A DNA stretch of 64,000 nucleotides, from assembly GCF_020531845.1 (NCBI RefSeq), contig NZ_JAJAVF010000002.1:1337543-1401542 (forward strand), given 5' to 3'. This DNA comes from Methylobacillus methanolivorans. Its GTDB lineage: Bacteria; Pseudomonadota; Gammaproteobacteria; Burkholderiales; Methylophilaceae. The notes below the pieces were generated by a model. It was not told the DNA's origin, made no database searches, and saw nothing but the letters and a program-made list of their open reading frames with translations. Positions 20,059 to 30,679 of this stretch are shown here, piece by piece. The first letter of the stretch is position 1. Each line of letters begins with the position of its first letter. The translations under genes and the position numbers were made by a program.

Positions 20059-20145
20059 TTAGATGCGCGCGGAGCGCAGCAGCAGACCTAGGCTTAGGAG
20101 AGCCAGGGCGGAAAACACAAACAATGTGGTCTGCTGGATTTGCAT
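20059..20145 (-). CDS. Candidate leucine leader peptide upstream of leuA (28 aa)
   Basis: The ORF starts MQIQQTTLFVFSALALL and ends GLLLRSARI. Seven of its 28 residues are leucine, six of them within an 11-residue stretch (LALLSLGLLLR). It lies 230 bases upstream of leuA on the same strand, with a well-formed promoter whose predicted start point falls only a few bases before its ATG, so it would be read from an almost leaderless message. That fits a leader peptide sensing charged leucyl-tRNA. The alternative is a tiny membrane protein, since residues 7-24 could span a membrane. No classical attenuator terminator was found. Confidence 0.5.
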   Translation of the reverse strand: MQIQQTTLFVFSALALLSLGLLLRSARI

Positions 20146-20154
20146 AGTGGGGCC

Positions 20155-20184
20155 ATGATAAACAGAAGGCATACTGACTGTCAA
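20155..20184 (-). promoter_or_regulatory. Sigma-70 promoter of the leuA leader
   Basis: On the minus strand, a perfect TTGACA (20184-20179) and TATCAT (20160-20155) are separated by 18 bases. The expected start of transcription, near 20148, is about three bases before the ATG of the leader ORF. Confidence 0.65.
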
Positions 20185-20307
20185 ACCCCAAGACGCTTGA
20201 GATAGGTGCGCTAACTTGCAGCGCATTGCGCCAAGGCGAACGTGGTTGTGCATTGACTAGGCACAGGCACAGCCACGTCCGTCTGATGCAGGATATTGAG
20301 CAATATG

Positions 20308-21303
20308 CTAGATATGCTTACGTATCTCGCCCGCTGCCTGCATGATGGCAGCATAGGTTTGCGGGGTCTTGGCGAGCGGATTCAGCAAGCCAAAATCGTG
20401 GATAGCTCCCAGGTAACGCGTACAAGTGACGCTCACCCCGGCATCGGTCAACAGATGCGCATAGGCCTCTGCCTCGTCACGCAGCACGTCGAACTCTGCC
20501 GTCTGTATTAATGCTGGCGGCAGGTCAGCCAAGTGCTCCAGGCTGGCATTCAGCGGTGAGGCATAGGGCTCCTCACGGGCATCTTTATTTTCCAGATAGT
20601 TGTCCCAGAACCACTTCATCATCTCGCGGGTAAGGAAATACCCATCCGCAAATTGCTGGTAGGACTCGGTATTGAACCTTGCATCGGTCACTGGCCAGAA
20701 CAAGGTTTGGTGTTTGATGAATGGCTCGCGCTTTTCCTTTGCCATCATGCAAACCACGGTGGCCATGTTCCCGCCGACACTATTGCCAGCCACGGCCAGA
20801 CGCTGGCTATCTACACCGATCTCGTCACCATACTGCGCCACCCATTTGGTGGCAAGATAGCACTCGACGATGGCCGTTGGATACTTGGCCTCTGGAGAAC
20901 GCGTGTAATCAACAAACACCACGGCACAGTTGGAGGCCACGCAGAGATCGTGCACCAAGCGCTGGTGTGTAGGAAAATCCCCCAGTACCCAACCGCCACC
21001 ATGGAAGAACATGATGACGGGGGGCTTGATGGCAATGTCAGCAGGCTTAACGATGAAGAGATGGATGGAATGGCCTTCAATGGCGACCTCACACTCCTCA
21101 ACACTGACACCATCTAGCTTGACATCTACACTGGCCTGCAAATCACTCAAGACCTTGCGAGCCTCGTCAGGCGCCAGCTCTTCTACTGGCGTACTGTCTG
21201 CAGTTGCCAACTCTTCGAGAAAGGCACGGGTACGCGGCTCCATGCCGCTATATTCCTGTTTATCAGAAGCAAATGTATGCAGAATGGGGTCGAGAATATT
21301 CAC
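20308..21303 (-). CDS. Alpha/beta-hydrolase esterase, hormone-sensitive-lipase family
   Basis: This 331-residue enzyme has the family oxyanion-hole motif FFHGGGW and nucleophile elbow GNSVGGN (serine). The acid and histidine are in the C-terminal EFDVLRDEAEAYAHLL and GAIHDFGLL segments. I chose the GTG start at 21303 (VNILDPI) because AGGAGA lies six bases upstream; an ATG at 21339 would place that RBS inside the gene. It hydrolyses esters; the natural substrate is unknown. It is monocistronic and lies between leuA and the RND efflux operon. Confidence 0.85.
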   Translation of the reverse strand: MNILDPILHTFASDKQEYSGMEPRTRAFLEELATADSTPVEELAPDEARKVLSDLQASVDVKLDGVSVEECEVAIEGHSIHLFIVKPADIAIKPPVIMFFHGGGWVLGDFPTHQRLVHDLCVASNCAVVFVDYTRSPEAKYPTAIVECYLATKWVAQYGDEIGVDSQRLAVAGNSVGGNMATVVCMMAKEKREPFIKHQTLFWPVTDARFNTESYQQFADGYFLTREMMKWFWDNYLENKDAREEPYASPLNASLEHLADLPPALIQTAEFDVLRDEAEAYAHLLTDAGVSVTCTRYLGAIHDFGLLNPLAKTPQTYAAIMQAAGEIRKHI

Positions 21304-21400
21304 GGTACATCTCCTGTACAGGTGGTGGTGAATATTCATTTTGCGCCCATGATGCAGCGTAGTATGTCAGCAGGACGCTGACATACTTGTAGGAAGCGGG

Positions 21401-22828
21401 CTATTGCTGCTCAGGCAAACCTTCCCAGCCACCACCCAGCGCAGCGATCAACTGGACGCTGTTGATCAGCCGACTTTGTTGCAAGGTCAGCAAGGTACGC
21501 TCGCTGCTGAGCGCAGTGGTTTGCGCAGTGACGACATCAAGAAAACCAATCAGCCCCACGCGGTATTGATTGGTATATTGCTTCAGCGCCTTGCGCGCTG
21601 CGGCGACGGACTCTTCACGCAATGCAGACTCCTCACTCAGTGTATGCAAAGCCACAAGGTAATCCTCCACCTCCTTGAATGCGGTCAAGACTGTCTGGCG
21701 GTAACTGGCTACCGCCGCATCATAGCTAGCCTCGGATTGCACAACGTTATATTTGTTCTGCAAGCCGTTGAACAAGGTCATCGCCAATTGCGGCCCAACA
21801 GACCAATACCGGTTCGGTAATGTCATCCAATCGTTGAACGTGCTGCTGCGATAACCAGCGGTAGCGGATAAACTCAGGCTGGGATAATACGCCGACTTTG
21901 CCACGCCAATATTGGCATTCGCTGCCATGACGGAGCGCTCCGCAGAGGCCACATCTGGCCTACGCTCCAGCAATTGGCTAGGCACGGAAGCAGGAATGAC
22001 AGGCAATTGCGGCACGGCATCGCTTTCGGCCAGATTGTAATCCGCGGGCGGTACACCAATCAGCACAGCAATGGCGTTTTCCAGTTGTGCCCGCTGCCAG
22101 ACCAAATCGACCAAGTCAGCTTCTGCATTCTTGAGCTGCGTGGTTGCCGCCGCCACATCTGCACTGGCCACAACACCACGCTTATACTGGCTTTCCGTCA
22201 ATTGCACCACACGACGGTAGGTATCGACGGTTTCCTGCAATAGACGCTTCTGCTGGTCCATCACGCGGATCTGCAAATAGTTCTGCACCAGCTCGGATTG
22301 CATGCTGAGCCGCATGGCAGCCAATGTCGCAAAACTAGCGTCGGCACTAGCGCTATTGGCCTCCAGGGTACGCCTGAGCTTACCCCAGATATCCAGCTCC
22401 CAGCTAGCATTGAGCGCGGCGTTATAAGTGGTGCGTATACCGCTGGTTTGCACAGCCTGGCTTGAGGTAGAGCTACCCGTTCCCTGCCCGGCACGTGTCT
22501 TGCCAACGGTAGCATCCAGTTGCGGCCACAAGGCACCACGTGCGCTCTGGGCTAAGGCAAAGGCTTGACGATATTGCGCCTCATACTGGGCTACAGTCTG
22601 GTTACTATCATTCAGCCGCGCCACCAGCTGGTTAAGTTCTGTATCACCATAACGCGCCCACCATTGCCCTTTGGGCATTTCATCTGCCGGTGTCGCTACA
22701 CTCCAGCCTTCTTGATGCTTGAATGCAGTGGGCACACTACTCTCGGGCCTATGATAATCCGGGCCTACCATGCAGGCCGACAACAGGACGGACAAGCTGA
22801 CGATACCAAACTTGGCAGTGGTACTCAT
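21401..22828 (-). CDS. Outer-membrane efflux lipoprotein, NodT/OprM family
   Basis: This 475-residue TolC-like channel has a lipoprotein signal peptide ending at LLSACMVGPDY (lipobox cysteine 19) and two OEP repeats rich in long amphipathic helices. It overlaps mdtC by 4 bases (ATGA), so it is the outer-membrane partner of the RND pump encoded just upstream, and the operon encodes all three layers of the export system. Confidence 0.92.
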   Translation of the reverse strand: MSTTAKFGIVSLSVLLSACMVGPDYHRPESSVPTAFKHQEGWSVATPADEMPKGQWWARYGDTELNQLVARLNDSNQTVAQYEAQYRQAFALAQSARGALWPQLDATVGKTRAGQGTGSSTSSQAVQTSGIRTTYNAALNASWELDIWGKLRRTLEANSASADASFATLAAMRLSMQSELVQNYLQIRVMDQQKRLLQETVDTYRRVVQLTESQYKRGVVASADVAAATTQLKNAEADLVDLVWQRAQLENAIAVLIGVPPADYNLAESDAVPQLPVIPASVPSQLLERRPDVASAERSVMAANANIGVAKSAYYPSLSLSATAGYRSSTFNDWMTLPNRYWSVGPQLAMTLFNGLQNKYNVVQSEASYDAAVASYRQTVLTAFKEVEDYLVALHTLSEESALREESVAAARKALKQYTNQYRVGLIGFLDVVTAQTTALSSERTLLTLQQSRLINSVQLIAALGGGWEGLPEQQ

Positions 22829-25800
22829 TCCATTTTCTCCAACATTGCAGCCTCAGGTTTGCGACGCAAGACCCACAGGCGTAAACGATCCAGGTAAAGA
22901 TAAACCACCGGGGTGGTGTAAAGGGTAAGCAACTGGCTCAGCAATAAGCCACCTACGATAGCGATACCCAGCGGACGCCTGAGCGGCGCATCGCCATCAG
23001 TACCGAGGATCAGCGGAATGGCACCCAGCAAAGCCGCCATGGTAGTCATAAGGATGGGGCGCAGACGCTGCTGGCAAGCCTCCATGATGGCATCCCTGGA
23101 TGAGAGTCCATGCTCACGCTCTGCCACCAAGGCAAAATCGATCATGAGGATGGCATTTTTCTTGACGATGCCGATCAAGAGAATAATGCCAATCAACGCG
23201 ATCAGCGTCAGCGGCGTATCGAACAGGATCAGCGCCAGCAAAGCCCCTACCCCGGCAGATGGCAGCGTGGATAGGATAGTAAGCGGATGTACATAGCTCT
23301 CATATAACATGCCAAGCACGATATAGACAGAGACCAGCGCCGCCAGGATCAGCCACGGCATCTGCTTCAGCACCTTATCCTGTGCGCTTGCAGTGCCGGA
23401 AAAGGTTGCCTGCACGTTGAGCGGCATCTTGAGGTCGGCCAGCGCCTGCTTGATTGCCTGCTTGGCCTGCTCTAGGTTGCCCCCTTCCGGCAGATTGAAG
23501 GAATAGGTAATCGAGGCAAACTGCCCCTCATGCTGTACCGAGGCAGGGGCCGTGTTATAGCCCAGCGTGACGATATTGGACAATGGCACGCGCGCACCAC
23601 TGCTAGTCAAGACATAAAGGCTGGAAAGAATATCTGGGCTCTGCATGTATTGATCGGCGACCCCCATGACAACCCGATATTGGTTCTGATCTTCATAAAT
23701 GGTGGAAATCTGGCGCTGCGCATAGGAGTTGTTCAGCAGCGCAATGACCATCTCTACATCAATACCGAGACGCCTGGCCGCTGCGCGGTCTATATCGAGA
23801 TAAACCTGCACGGAGCGGCTACGCCCCCCCCCGCTGACATCGGTAATGCCAGGCACGGACTGCAAGGTATCCAACACCTTGGTTTCCCAGGTACGCAGGT
23901 CCTTCACATCATCGCTTTTCAGGGTCATCTGATAGCTGGAATCTGCCGAACGGCCACCGATACGCAAATCCTGCATATTGACAAGGAATATCGAGGCACC
24001 CGGCACTTGGGCTAGCTTGGGCCGCAGTCTGGCGATCACGGTTTCTGCCGACTCACGTTGCTTGATGTCCTTGAGGATGATGATGAAGTTGCCGGAGTTA
24101 CTCGATGCCCCCGGCCCGCGACCACTACCCGACATCCCCATTACCTGATCCACGGCTGGGTCAGTCAGCAGGATGCTGCGGAATGCCTCCAGTTTTTTTT
24201 GTAACTCGCTGAAAGAAACACCTTGGTCAGCACGTGCCATACCGAACAGGCGTCCCGTATCCTGATCAGGAAACATGCCCTTGGGGATAGCAATATAGAG
24301 ATAAACATTGACAGCGATCGTAAACAGCAGCACCACTAGCATCAAGCCAGCATGGTCCAGTGCCCAGGCCAGGCTTTGCTGGTATCTGCGTTGTACACGC
24401 TCGAACAAACCGGGGCGCTGTTGAGACGTTGGTGTGGTGCCCTCGAGGGCCAATGCATCCTTGCGCCTGAGCAAGTAGGCACACAGCATCGGCGTCAATG
24501 TCAGCGACACAAACAGGGATATCAGGATAGCCACGGAGAGCGTCACGGCAAATTCGCGGAACAGGCGGCCAGTAATATCCCCCATGAACAATAGCGGAAT
24601 AAATACTGCCACCAGCGATATGCTCATCGACACCACGGTAAAACCGACCTCGCGGGCACCTCGTAGCGATGCACGGAAAGGATGATCGCCTTGCTCAATT
24701 AGCTTGCTGATATGCTCCACCACGACGATGGCATCATCGACGATAAAACCCGTAGAGATGATCAGTGCCATCAAGGTGAGGTTGTTAAGCGAATAGCCGC
24801 AGAGATACATGGCAGCAAAGGTGGAAATCAGTGATACCGGCACTGCCAGCGCCGGTATCAGCGTGGCTCTGCCATTCCTCAGGAACAGGAATACGACAAG
24901 AATCACCAATGCCACGGCAATCGCGAGCGTGAGCTCGGCCTCATGCAACGATGCGCGGATATTTGGGCTACGATCCTCAACCACAGTCAGCTTGATGTCA
25001 TCGCCAATGCTGCTCTGGATGCTAGGCAACTCCGCGCGGATGCGGTCTATCATTTCGATGATATTGGCTCCAGACTCGCGACTCACCATCAGCAGGATGG
25101 CACGCTGGTTATTATGGAAACCAACATTGCGGATATCCTCCACCGAATCATAGACACGTGCCACATCACTCAGACGCGTCACCGCACCGTTGTTACGCGC
25201 AATAATCAGCGAGCGATAATCCTTGGCACGTAGCAAGCGGTCATCCGCATCCAGCTGCCAGCTATATTCGTCATTCTGCAAATACCCCTTGGGCCCACTG
25301 CCATTCGCTGCACTGATGGCGCTGCGCACATCGTCAAGCGCCAAGCCTTGCTGCACCAAGGCATCCGGATTGATATCCACGCGCACCGCGGGTAAGGAGC
25401 TGCCTGCCACATTGACTTGGCTCACGCCTTGCACCTGGGCAATCTTGCGCGACACGCGATTAGATGCCAGATCGTAAAGCTCCCCCATGCTCTTGGTCTT
25501 GGAGGTCATGGTCAGCACCATGCTAGGCATATCCGACGGGTTCATCTTGCGATAGCTGGGCCGGGTTGGCATCCCCGTCGGCAGCATACTCGCTGCGGCA
25601 TTAATGGCAGCCTGTACCTCACGTGCCGCCACATTGATATCCTTGCTGAGATCAAACTGCAAGGTGATCGACGTACTGCCTTGTGAGCTGGAGGAAGTGA
25701 TTTCGCTGATGCCAGAAATGCGCCCTAGGCTACGCTCCAACGGCGTGGCCACTGAGGAAGCCATGGTTTCCGGACTAGCTCCCGCGAGTGAAGCGGTAAC

Positions 25801-25980
25801 ATTGATGGTCGGAAAATCCACCTGCGGCAACGGTGCGATTGGCAGCAAGCCAAACGCCATCCAACCGGCCAGCATCATGGCGAGCGACACCAGCAGCGTC
25901 ATCACCGGACGCAGGATGAACAAGGAGGCAGGGCCACGCTCATCCATCTTTAGCCTGCTCCACGACATGATGCGCCTCAT
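22825..25980 (-). CDS. mdtC: RND multidrug efflux subunit, MdtC-like
   Basis: A proton-driven inner-membrane pump subunit of about 1051 residues with the RND plan: TM1, a large periplasmic loop, TM2-6, a second loop and TM8-12. The TM4 proton-relay aspartates are in GFIVDDAIVVVEH. MDERGPASLFILRPVMTLL marks the conserved N-terminus. Several in-frame starts exist (25980, 25968, 25947); I chose 25980, with GGGAG upstream. MdtC pairs with MdtB in a hetero-oligomeric pump. Its end overlaps the outer-membrane factor gene. Confidence 0.9.
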   Translation of the reverse strand: MRRIMSWSRLKMDERGPASLFILRPVMTLLVSLAMMLAGWMAFGLLPIAPLPQVDFPTINVTASLAGASPETMASSVATPLERSLGRISGISEITSSSSQGSTSITLQFDLSKDINVAAREVQAAINAAASMLPTGMPTRPSYRKMNPSDMPSMVLTMTSKTKSMGELYDLASNRVSRKIAQVQGVSQVNVAGSSLPAVRVDINPDALVQQGLALDDVRSAISAANGSGPKGYLQNDEYSWQLDADDRLLRAKDYRSLIIARNNGAVTRLSDVARVYDSVEDIRNVGFHNNQRAILLMVSRESGANIIEMIDRIRAELPSIQSSIGDDIKLTVVEDRSPNIRASLHEAELTLAIAVALVILVVFLFLRNGRATLIPALAVPVSLISTFAAMYLCGYSLNNLTLMALIISTGFIVDDAIVVVEHISKLIEQGDHPFRASLRGAREVGFTVVSMSISLVAVFIPLLFMGDITGRLFREFAVTLSVAILISLFVSLTLTPMLCAYLLRRKDALALEGTTPTSQQRPGLFERVQRRYQQSLAWALDHAGLMLVVLLFTIAVNVYLYIAIPKGMFPDQDTGRLFGMARADQGVSFSELQKKLEAFRSILLTDPAVDQVMGMSGSGRGPGASSNSGNFIIILKDIKQRESAETVIARLRPKLAQVPGASIFLVNMQDLRIGGRSADSSYQMTLKSDDVKDLRTWETKVLDTLQSVPGITDVSGGGRSRSVQVYLDIDRAAARRLGIDVEMVIALLNNSYAQRQISTIYEDQNQYRVVMGVADQYMQSPDILSSLYVLTSSGARVPLSNIVTLGYNTAPASVQHEGQFASITYSFNLPEGGNLEQAKQAIKQALADLKMPLNVQATFSGTASAQDKVLKQMPWLILAALVSVYIVLGMLYESYVHPLTILSTLPSAGVGALLALILFDTPLTLIALIGIILLIGIVKKNAILMIDFALVAEREHGLSSRDAIMEACQQRLRPILMTTMAALLGAIPLILGTDGDAPLRRPLGIAIVGGLLLSQLLTLYTTPVVYLYLDRLRLWVLRRKPEAAMLEKME

Positions 25981-26002
25981 GCGCCTGCGCTCCCGCACTG
26001 CA

Positions 26003-29000
26003 TCATGCCAGCTCCTCGTCCGCATCAGTGATGCGGGTTTGCACCTTGGCACGACGGCGCGCCAACCGATCAAACAGCAGATAGATCACGGGCGTGGTAA
26101 AGATGGTCAACAATTGTGACAGCAGCAAACCGCCCACCATGGTGATACCGAGCGGCTGGCGCAATTCAGCCCCTGCGCCGCTGGCAAACATCAACGGCAA
26201 AGCACCAAACAAGGCCGCCATGGTGGTCATGAGGATGGGGCGGAAACGCAACAGGCAGGCCTGGTAGATCGCATCTACAGGCTTTAGCCCTTGTTCGCGC
26301 TCGGCAGCCAGGGCAAAGTCAATCATCATGATCGCGTTTTTCTTGACGATGCCGATCAGGAGAATGATGCCGATGATCGCCACCATGCCAATCTCCTGCC
26401 CATGTACCCACAAAGCCAGCAAGGCCCCCACGGTCGCTGATGGCAAGGTAGAGAGGATAGTAACGGGATGGATGAAGCTTTCATAAAGAATGCCCAGCAC
26501 GATATACATGCACACCAGTGCAGCCAGGATAAGGAACAGCGTATTCGACAAGGAAGCCTCAAACGCCAGCGCTGCACCCTGGAAGCGCGTCTGCACACTG
26601 CCCGGCAACTCTAACTCATCAACAGCAGTGCGGATGGCTGCCACCGCATGCCCCAACGCGACATTGTCAGCAAGGTTGAAGGAGACCGTCGCCGCGGGGA
26701 ACTGGGCAATATGGTTGATCGTCAGCAAGGTATTGCGCTCTTCCACCCGCACTAGGGCAGTCAGCGGCACCTGCGTTGTCACCACATTGCCTGCACTATC
26801 CGTACTACTACCGGGGATATACAGATTGGCAAGCGCCTCTGGGCCATTGCGGAAATTAGGCGGCACCTCCATCACCACGCGATACTGGCTGGCCTGCGTG
26901 TAGATAGTGGAAATCAGGCGCTGGCCAAACGCGTTGTACAAGGCAGCATTGATGCTAGACACAGTCACGCCGAGCCGGGCGGCATTGTCGCGGTCTATCA
27001 CCAGGTAAGCCTGCAAGCCCTTATCCTGCAAATCACTCGCCACATCGGTAATTTCCGGCAGTTGGCGCAATTTTTCCATCACGCGTGGCATGGCCGATTG
27101 CAACACGGCAATATCAGGGTCAGTGAGCAGGAAACGATACTGCGTGCGGCTGGTCTTGTCTTCTATGCTCAAATCCTGCACGGCTTGCAGGTAAAGCTTG
27201 AAATCCGGGATGTCTGCGGTGGCCTGCTTCAGGCGTGCAATAACCTGGCTGGCGGTCACGTTACGCTCCGCATGCGGCTTGAGGTTGATCAGCACCCGGC
27301 CAGTGTTCAGTGCCTCATTGGTGCCATCAACACCAATATAGGACGACACACTTTCCACTGCAGGATCTTGCTTGATGATACGGGCAAGTTGCTCCTGCTT
27401 CTTTGCCATGGCAGCAAACGAAACCGATTGCGGTGCCTCACTGACGCCCTGAATCAAACCGGTATCCTGGGTAGGGAAAAAGCCCTTGGGCAAATAAAGA
27501 TAAAACAACACCGTAATCACCAACGTCACCAGCGCCACCATCAGGGTTAAGACCTGGTGCGCCAGCACCCATTTCAAGGCTTTGCCATATCGATCAATCA
27601 GACCTTGCATCATGCGTGCGCCAGCACTGGCAAAACGGCCTTTCTCGCTGGCAGGCGCATGCTTGAGCCACAACGCGCAGAGCATGGGTGTCAAGGTGAG
27701 GGAAATCAGCATGGACACCAGGATGGCAATCGCCAATGTCAAGGCAAACTCACGGAACAAGCGGCCCGCCACATCGCTCATGAACAGCAGCGGAATCAAC
27801 ACCGCCACCAGCGAAATGGTCAGCGAGATGATGGTGAAACTGATCTGCCTGGAGCCCTTGAGCGCCGCCTGCAAGGGATGATCGCCCTGCTCAATGTAGC
27901 GCTCAATATTTTCCAGCATCACAATCGCATCATCGATGACAAAACCGGTCGCAATCGTCAGCGCCATCAGCGTCAGGTTATTGATGGAAAAACCCGCCAG
28001 GTACATGACGCCAAATGTCCCGATCAATGATAACGGCACAGCCACCGAGGGAATCAGCGTCGCCCGTCCATCTTGCAGGAAGAAGAAAGTCACCAGCACC
28101 ACCAGTGCAATCGCCAGTAACAGCTCGAACTGCGTATCCTTGACCGATGCCTGGATGGTCTGGCTACGATCACTGAGGATAGACACCTGCACGTTTTCCG
28201 GCAGGCTTTCCTCCAGCGCGGGCAACATCTCCCGCACACGCTCCACCACGTCAATCACATTCGCCCCAGGCTGGCGCTGGATATTGACGATCACGGCAGG
28301 CTTTTCGTTAGCCCAGGCGGCGAGATATTCATTCTCGGCCCCATCATAGGCCTGCGCCACATCTTTGAGGCGTATCGGTGCGCCATTCTGGTAGCTCAAC
28401 ACCAGGTTGCGGTACTCCTCCGCGCTGCGCATCTGGTCATTGGCATCGATGGTCGTGGAGCGTGTCGCCCCATTGAAGCTGCCTTTGGAACCATTGAGAT
28501 TATTGCTAGCGATTGCCGTGCGTATAGACTCCAGGCTAAGGCCATATGCCGCCAGGGCGGTAGAGTTTGCACTCACCCGCACCGCAGGGCGTTGCCCTCC
28601 GCTGATGCTCACCATGCCCACGCCTGAAATCTGCGCAATCTTCTGCGCTAGCCGTGTATCAACCAAATCCTGCACCTTAGGCATGGATAGCGCTTCCGAG
28701 GTCACCGCCAGCGTGAGGACCGGCACATCCGCAGGGTTGACCTTGCTATACACCGGCTGGCTGGGCAAATCGCTGGGCAACAGGTTGGAAGCCGTATTGA
28801 TCGCTGCCTGCACGCCCTGCTCGGCAATGCCCAGGCTGGTATTGAGATTGAAGCGCAAGGTGATGACTGATGCGCCACCTGCACTGCTGGATGACATTTC
28901 ATCCAGCCCGGCAATCCGTCCCAACTGGCTTTCCAATGGCGCTGTGACCATGGCATTGATGACTTCCGGGCTGGCCCCGGGATACAGGGTTTTGACCTGC

Positions 29001-29134
29001 ATCGTCGGATACTCCACCTCAGGTAATGAGGCAACGGGCAGCAAGCGATAACCGAGGATGCCCGAAATCAATAGGGCGAGCATCAGCAACGTGGTCGCCA
29101 CCGGCCTTTCAATGAACATCCGCGAGGGGTTCAT
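26003..29134 (-). CDS. mdtB: RND multidrug efflux subunit, MdtB-like
   Basis: A 1043-residue RND transporter, starting [19 protein letters not shown]. The TM4 motif [13 protein letters not shown] keeps the adjacent aspartates needed for proton transfer. The pairing of two different full-length RND genes in one operon is the hallmark of MdtABC-type (MuxBC-type) pumps. It overlaps mdtA by 4 bases and lies 22 bases before mdtC. Confidence 0.93.
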   Translation of the reverse strand: MNPSRMFIERPVATTLLMLALLISGILGYRLLPVASLPEVEYPTMQVKTLYPGASPEVINAMVTAPLESQLGRIAGLDEMSSSSAGGASVITLRFNLNTSLGIAEQGVQAAINTASNLLPSDLPSQPVYSKVNPADVPVLTLAVTSEALSMPKVQDLVDTRLAQKIAQISGVGMVSISGGQRPAVRVSANSTALAAYGLSLESIRTAIASNNLNGSKGSFNGATRSTTIDANDQMRSAEEYRNLVLSYQNGAPIRLKDVAQAYDGAENEYLAAWANEKPAVIVNIQRQPGANVIDVVERVREMLPALEESLPENVQVSILSDRSQTIQASVKDTQFELLLAIALVVLVTFFFLQDGRATLIPSVAVPLSLIGTFGVMYLAGFSINNLTLMALTIATGFVIDDAIVMLENIERYIEQGDHPLQAALKGSRQISFTIISLTISLVAVLIPLLFMSDVAGRLFREFALTLAIAILVSMLISLTLTPMLCALWLKHAPASEKGRFASAGARMMQGLIDRYGKALKWVLAHQVLTLMVALVTLVITVLFYLYLPKGFFPTQDTGLIQGVSEAPQSVSFAAMAKKQEQLARIIKQDPAVESVSSYIGVDGTNEALNTGRVLINLKPHAERNVTASQVIARLKQATADIPDFKLYLQAVQDLSIEDKTSRTQYRFLLTDPDIAVLQSAMPRVMEKLRQLPEITDVASDLQDKGLQAYLVIDRDNAARLGVTVSSINAALYNAFGQRLISTIYTQASQYRVVMEVPPNFRNGPEALANLYIPGSSTDSAGNVVTTQVPLTALVRVEERNTLLTINHIAQFPAATVSFNLADNVALGHAVAAIRTAVDELELPGSVQTRFQGAALAFEASLSNTLFLILAALVCMYIVLGILYESFIHPVTILSTLPSATVGALLALWVHGQEIGMVAIIGIILLIGIVKKNAIMMIDFALAAEREQGLKPVDAIYQACLLRFRPILMTTMAALFGALPLMFASGAGAELRQPLGITMVGGLLLSQLLTIFTTPVIYLLFDRLARRRAKVQTRITDADEELA

Positions 29135-30501
29135 GAACGTGGGCCTCTACCCTGCCTCATTGAAGCGCCATCACCGCCACGACCCTGTCCGCCTTGCTGC
29201 CATGCGCCACCGTGCTTACCCTCGCCACCATGGCCCGCCGCAGCCTGTGCATCATCCTCACCTGACACACGCACCGTCATGCCGTCAGATAGGCGGTCTA
29301 CACCATCAATGACGATACGCTGCCCTGCATTCAAGCCCTGGCGGATTTCCACCTGCTCTGCCTGGCTGATACCTACCGTCACGCGTTGCTTCGCCACGGT
29401 TTTTTCTGCATCAATCACGTAGACATACGTGCCTTGGTCATCGCGTTGCAAAGCGCCACTCGGGATCAGTAAGGCCTTGGCTAACTCGGCCGCATGCAGG
29501 CGCACGTTAACGAACTGGTTGGGATAAAGACTGTCGTCGCCATTGTCAAAACGTGCCCGTAGCTTGAATGTACCAGTCGTTACATCAATCTGGTTATCAA
29601 TACTCGCCACCTTACCTGAAGCAAGGCGCACCTGACGCTGGCGACCCAGCGCTTCCACCACCAATTTATCGGGATTCTGCTTGAGCTGGCGCCGCACAGT
29701 AGATAATTGCTGTTCCGGCAAGCTGAACACCACGCTGATCGGACGTGCTTGCGTCAACACCGTAATCGGGGTCGTCGCATTCACAGTCACCTGGTTACCC
29801 ACGTCAACTTGGCGCAAACCAATACGACCACTGATAGGCGCACGTACCTGAGTGAATTCTAAGTTAAGCTTTGCCGCCTCCAGCTGCCCCAAGGCATTAT
29901 CAAGATTGCCCTGGTATTGGCGCACCAATGCCGCTTGCGTATCCAGGGTTTGAACGGCGATGGAGTCCTCATCCTTGAGTTCCTGATAACGCGCTAAGTC
30001 TATCTCGGCGTTCTTGAGCTGGGCGCGATACTGGCTCACCACACCCTCAGCCTGCTTGAGGGCCGCCAGGTAAGGGCGCGGGTCGATTTCGGCCAGCACG
30101 TCCCCTTGCTTCACCTCTTGCCCCTCGGTAAACAATATGCGGGTTAATTGCCCTTCCACGCGGGCCGTCACATTCACGGTATTCAGCGAAGTCACCGTTC
30201 CCACCGCATCCAATTGCACCGAGAGCGGTGCCTCCACCACCTGCCCCACACTCACCAGCATACTCTCACCGAACATGCCGCGATGACCACCACCGGGGAA
30301 ACCACCGCTTGGCCTTGGCCTGGATGCCCCACCGCCAGGGCCACCCGGCCCACCAGGTGGCATAGCCTGTCCCATTCCTGGAGGACCCTGGTTAGTAGAG
30401 GAGTTCAAAGGCACATACTTCCACAGCGCATACCCAACAGCAGCCAGTATAAGTAGCAAGATGAGCCAGGGACGCAGGGTTTTTAATAGTGGTCTAGACA
30501 T
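29131..30501 (-). CDS. mdtA: RND efflux periplasmic adaptor, MdtA-like
   Basis: This 456-residue adaptor joins the pump to the outer-membrane channel. It has an N-terminal membrane anchor (about 11-30), then a long Gly/Pro-rich linker (about 39-76), then the lipoyl, alpha-hairpin and beta-barrel domains ([35 protein letters not shown]). The C-terminus is again glycine-, histidine- and arginine-rich. Both low-complexity ends are longer than in E. coli MdtA. First gene of the four-gene operon. Confidence 0.92.
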   Translation of the reverse strand: MSRPLLKTLRPWLILLLILAAVGYALWKYVPLNSSTNQGPPGMGQAMPPGGPGGPGGGASRPRPSGGFPGGGHRGMFGESMLVSVGQVVEAPLSVQLDAVGTVTSLNTVNVTARVEGQLTRILFTEGQEVKQGDVLAEIDPRPYLAALKQAEGVVSQYRAQLKNAEIDLARYQELKDEDSIAVQTLDTQAALVRQYQGNLDNALGQLEAAKLNLEFTQVRAPISGRIGLRQVDVGNQVTVNATTPITVLTQARPISVVFSLPEQQLSTVRRQLKQNPDKLVVEALGRQRQVRLASGKVASIDNQIDVTTGTFKLRARFDNGDDSLYPNQFVNVRLHAAELAKALLIPSGALQRDDQGTYVYVIDAEKTVAKQRVTVGISQAEQVEIRQGLNAGQRIVIDGVDRLSDGMTVRVSGEDDAQAAAGHGGEGKHGGAWQQGGQGRGGDGASMRQGRGPRS

Positions 30502-30589
30502 AAGATATGATGCATCTGCATTGGATGGTTAAACTAGCTGCTATGCCTGTCAAACATGCATAGCCAGCCAATAGTAGGGGTAGTTGAGA

Positions 30590-30602
30590 ACAATAGTATT
30601 GT
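30590..30602. promoter_or_regulatory. Palindrome upstream of the mdtABC operon
   Basis: ACAATA-G-TATTGT is a perfect 6-1-6 inverted repeat about 90 bases upstream of mdtA, flanked by GGGG (30577-30580) and CCCC (30603-30606). It may be an operator for the efflux operon or a weak hairpin in the region between ackA and mdtA. Confidence 0.35.
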
Positions 30603-30679
30603 CCCCTAGGAATCGCCGCAATTGAATTTACACAACCCTACACAGCCACCGGCTTAGTGCTGTCAACGCTTACAAAGGC

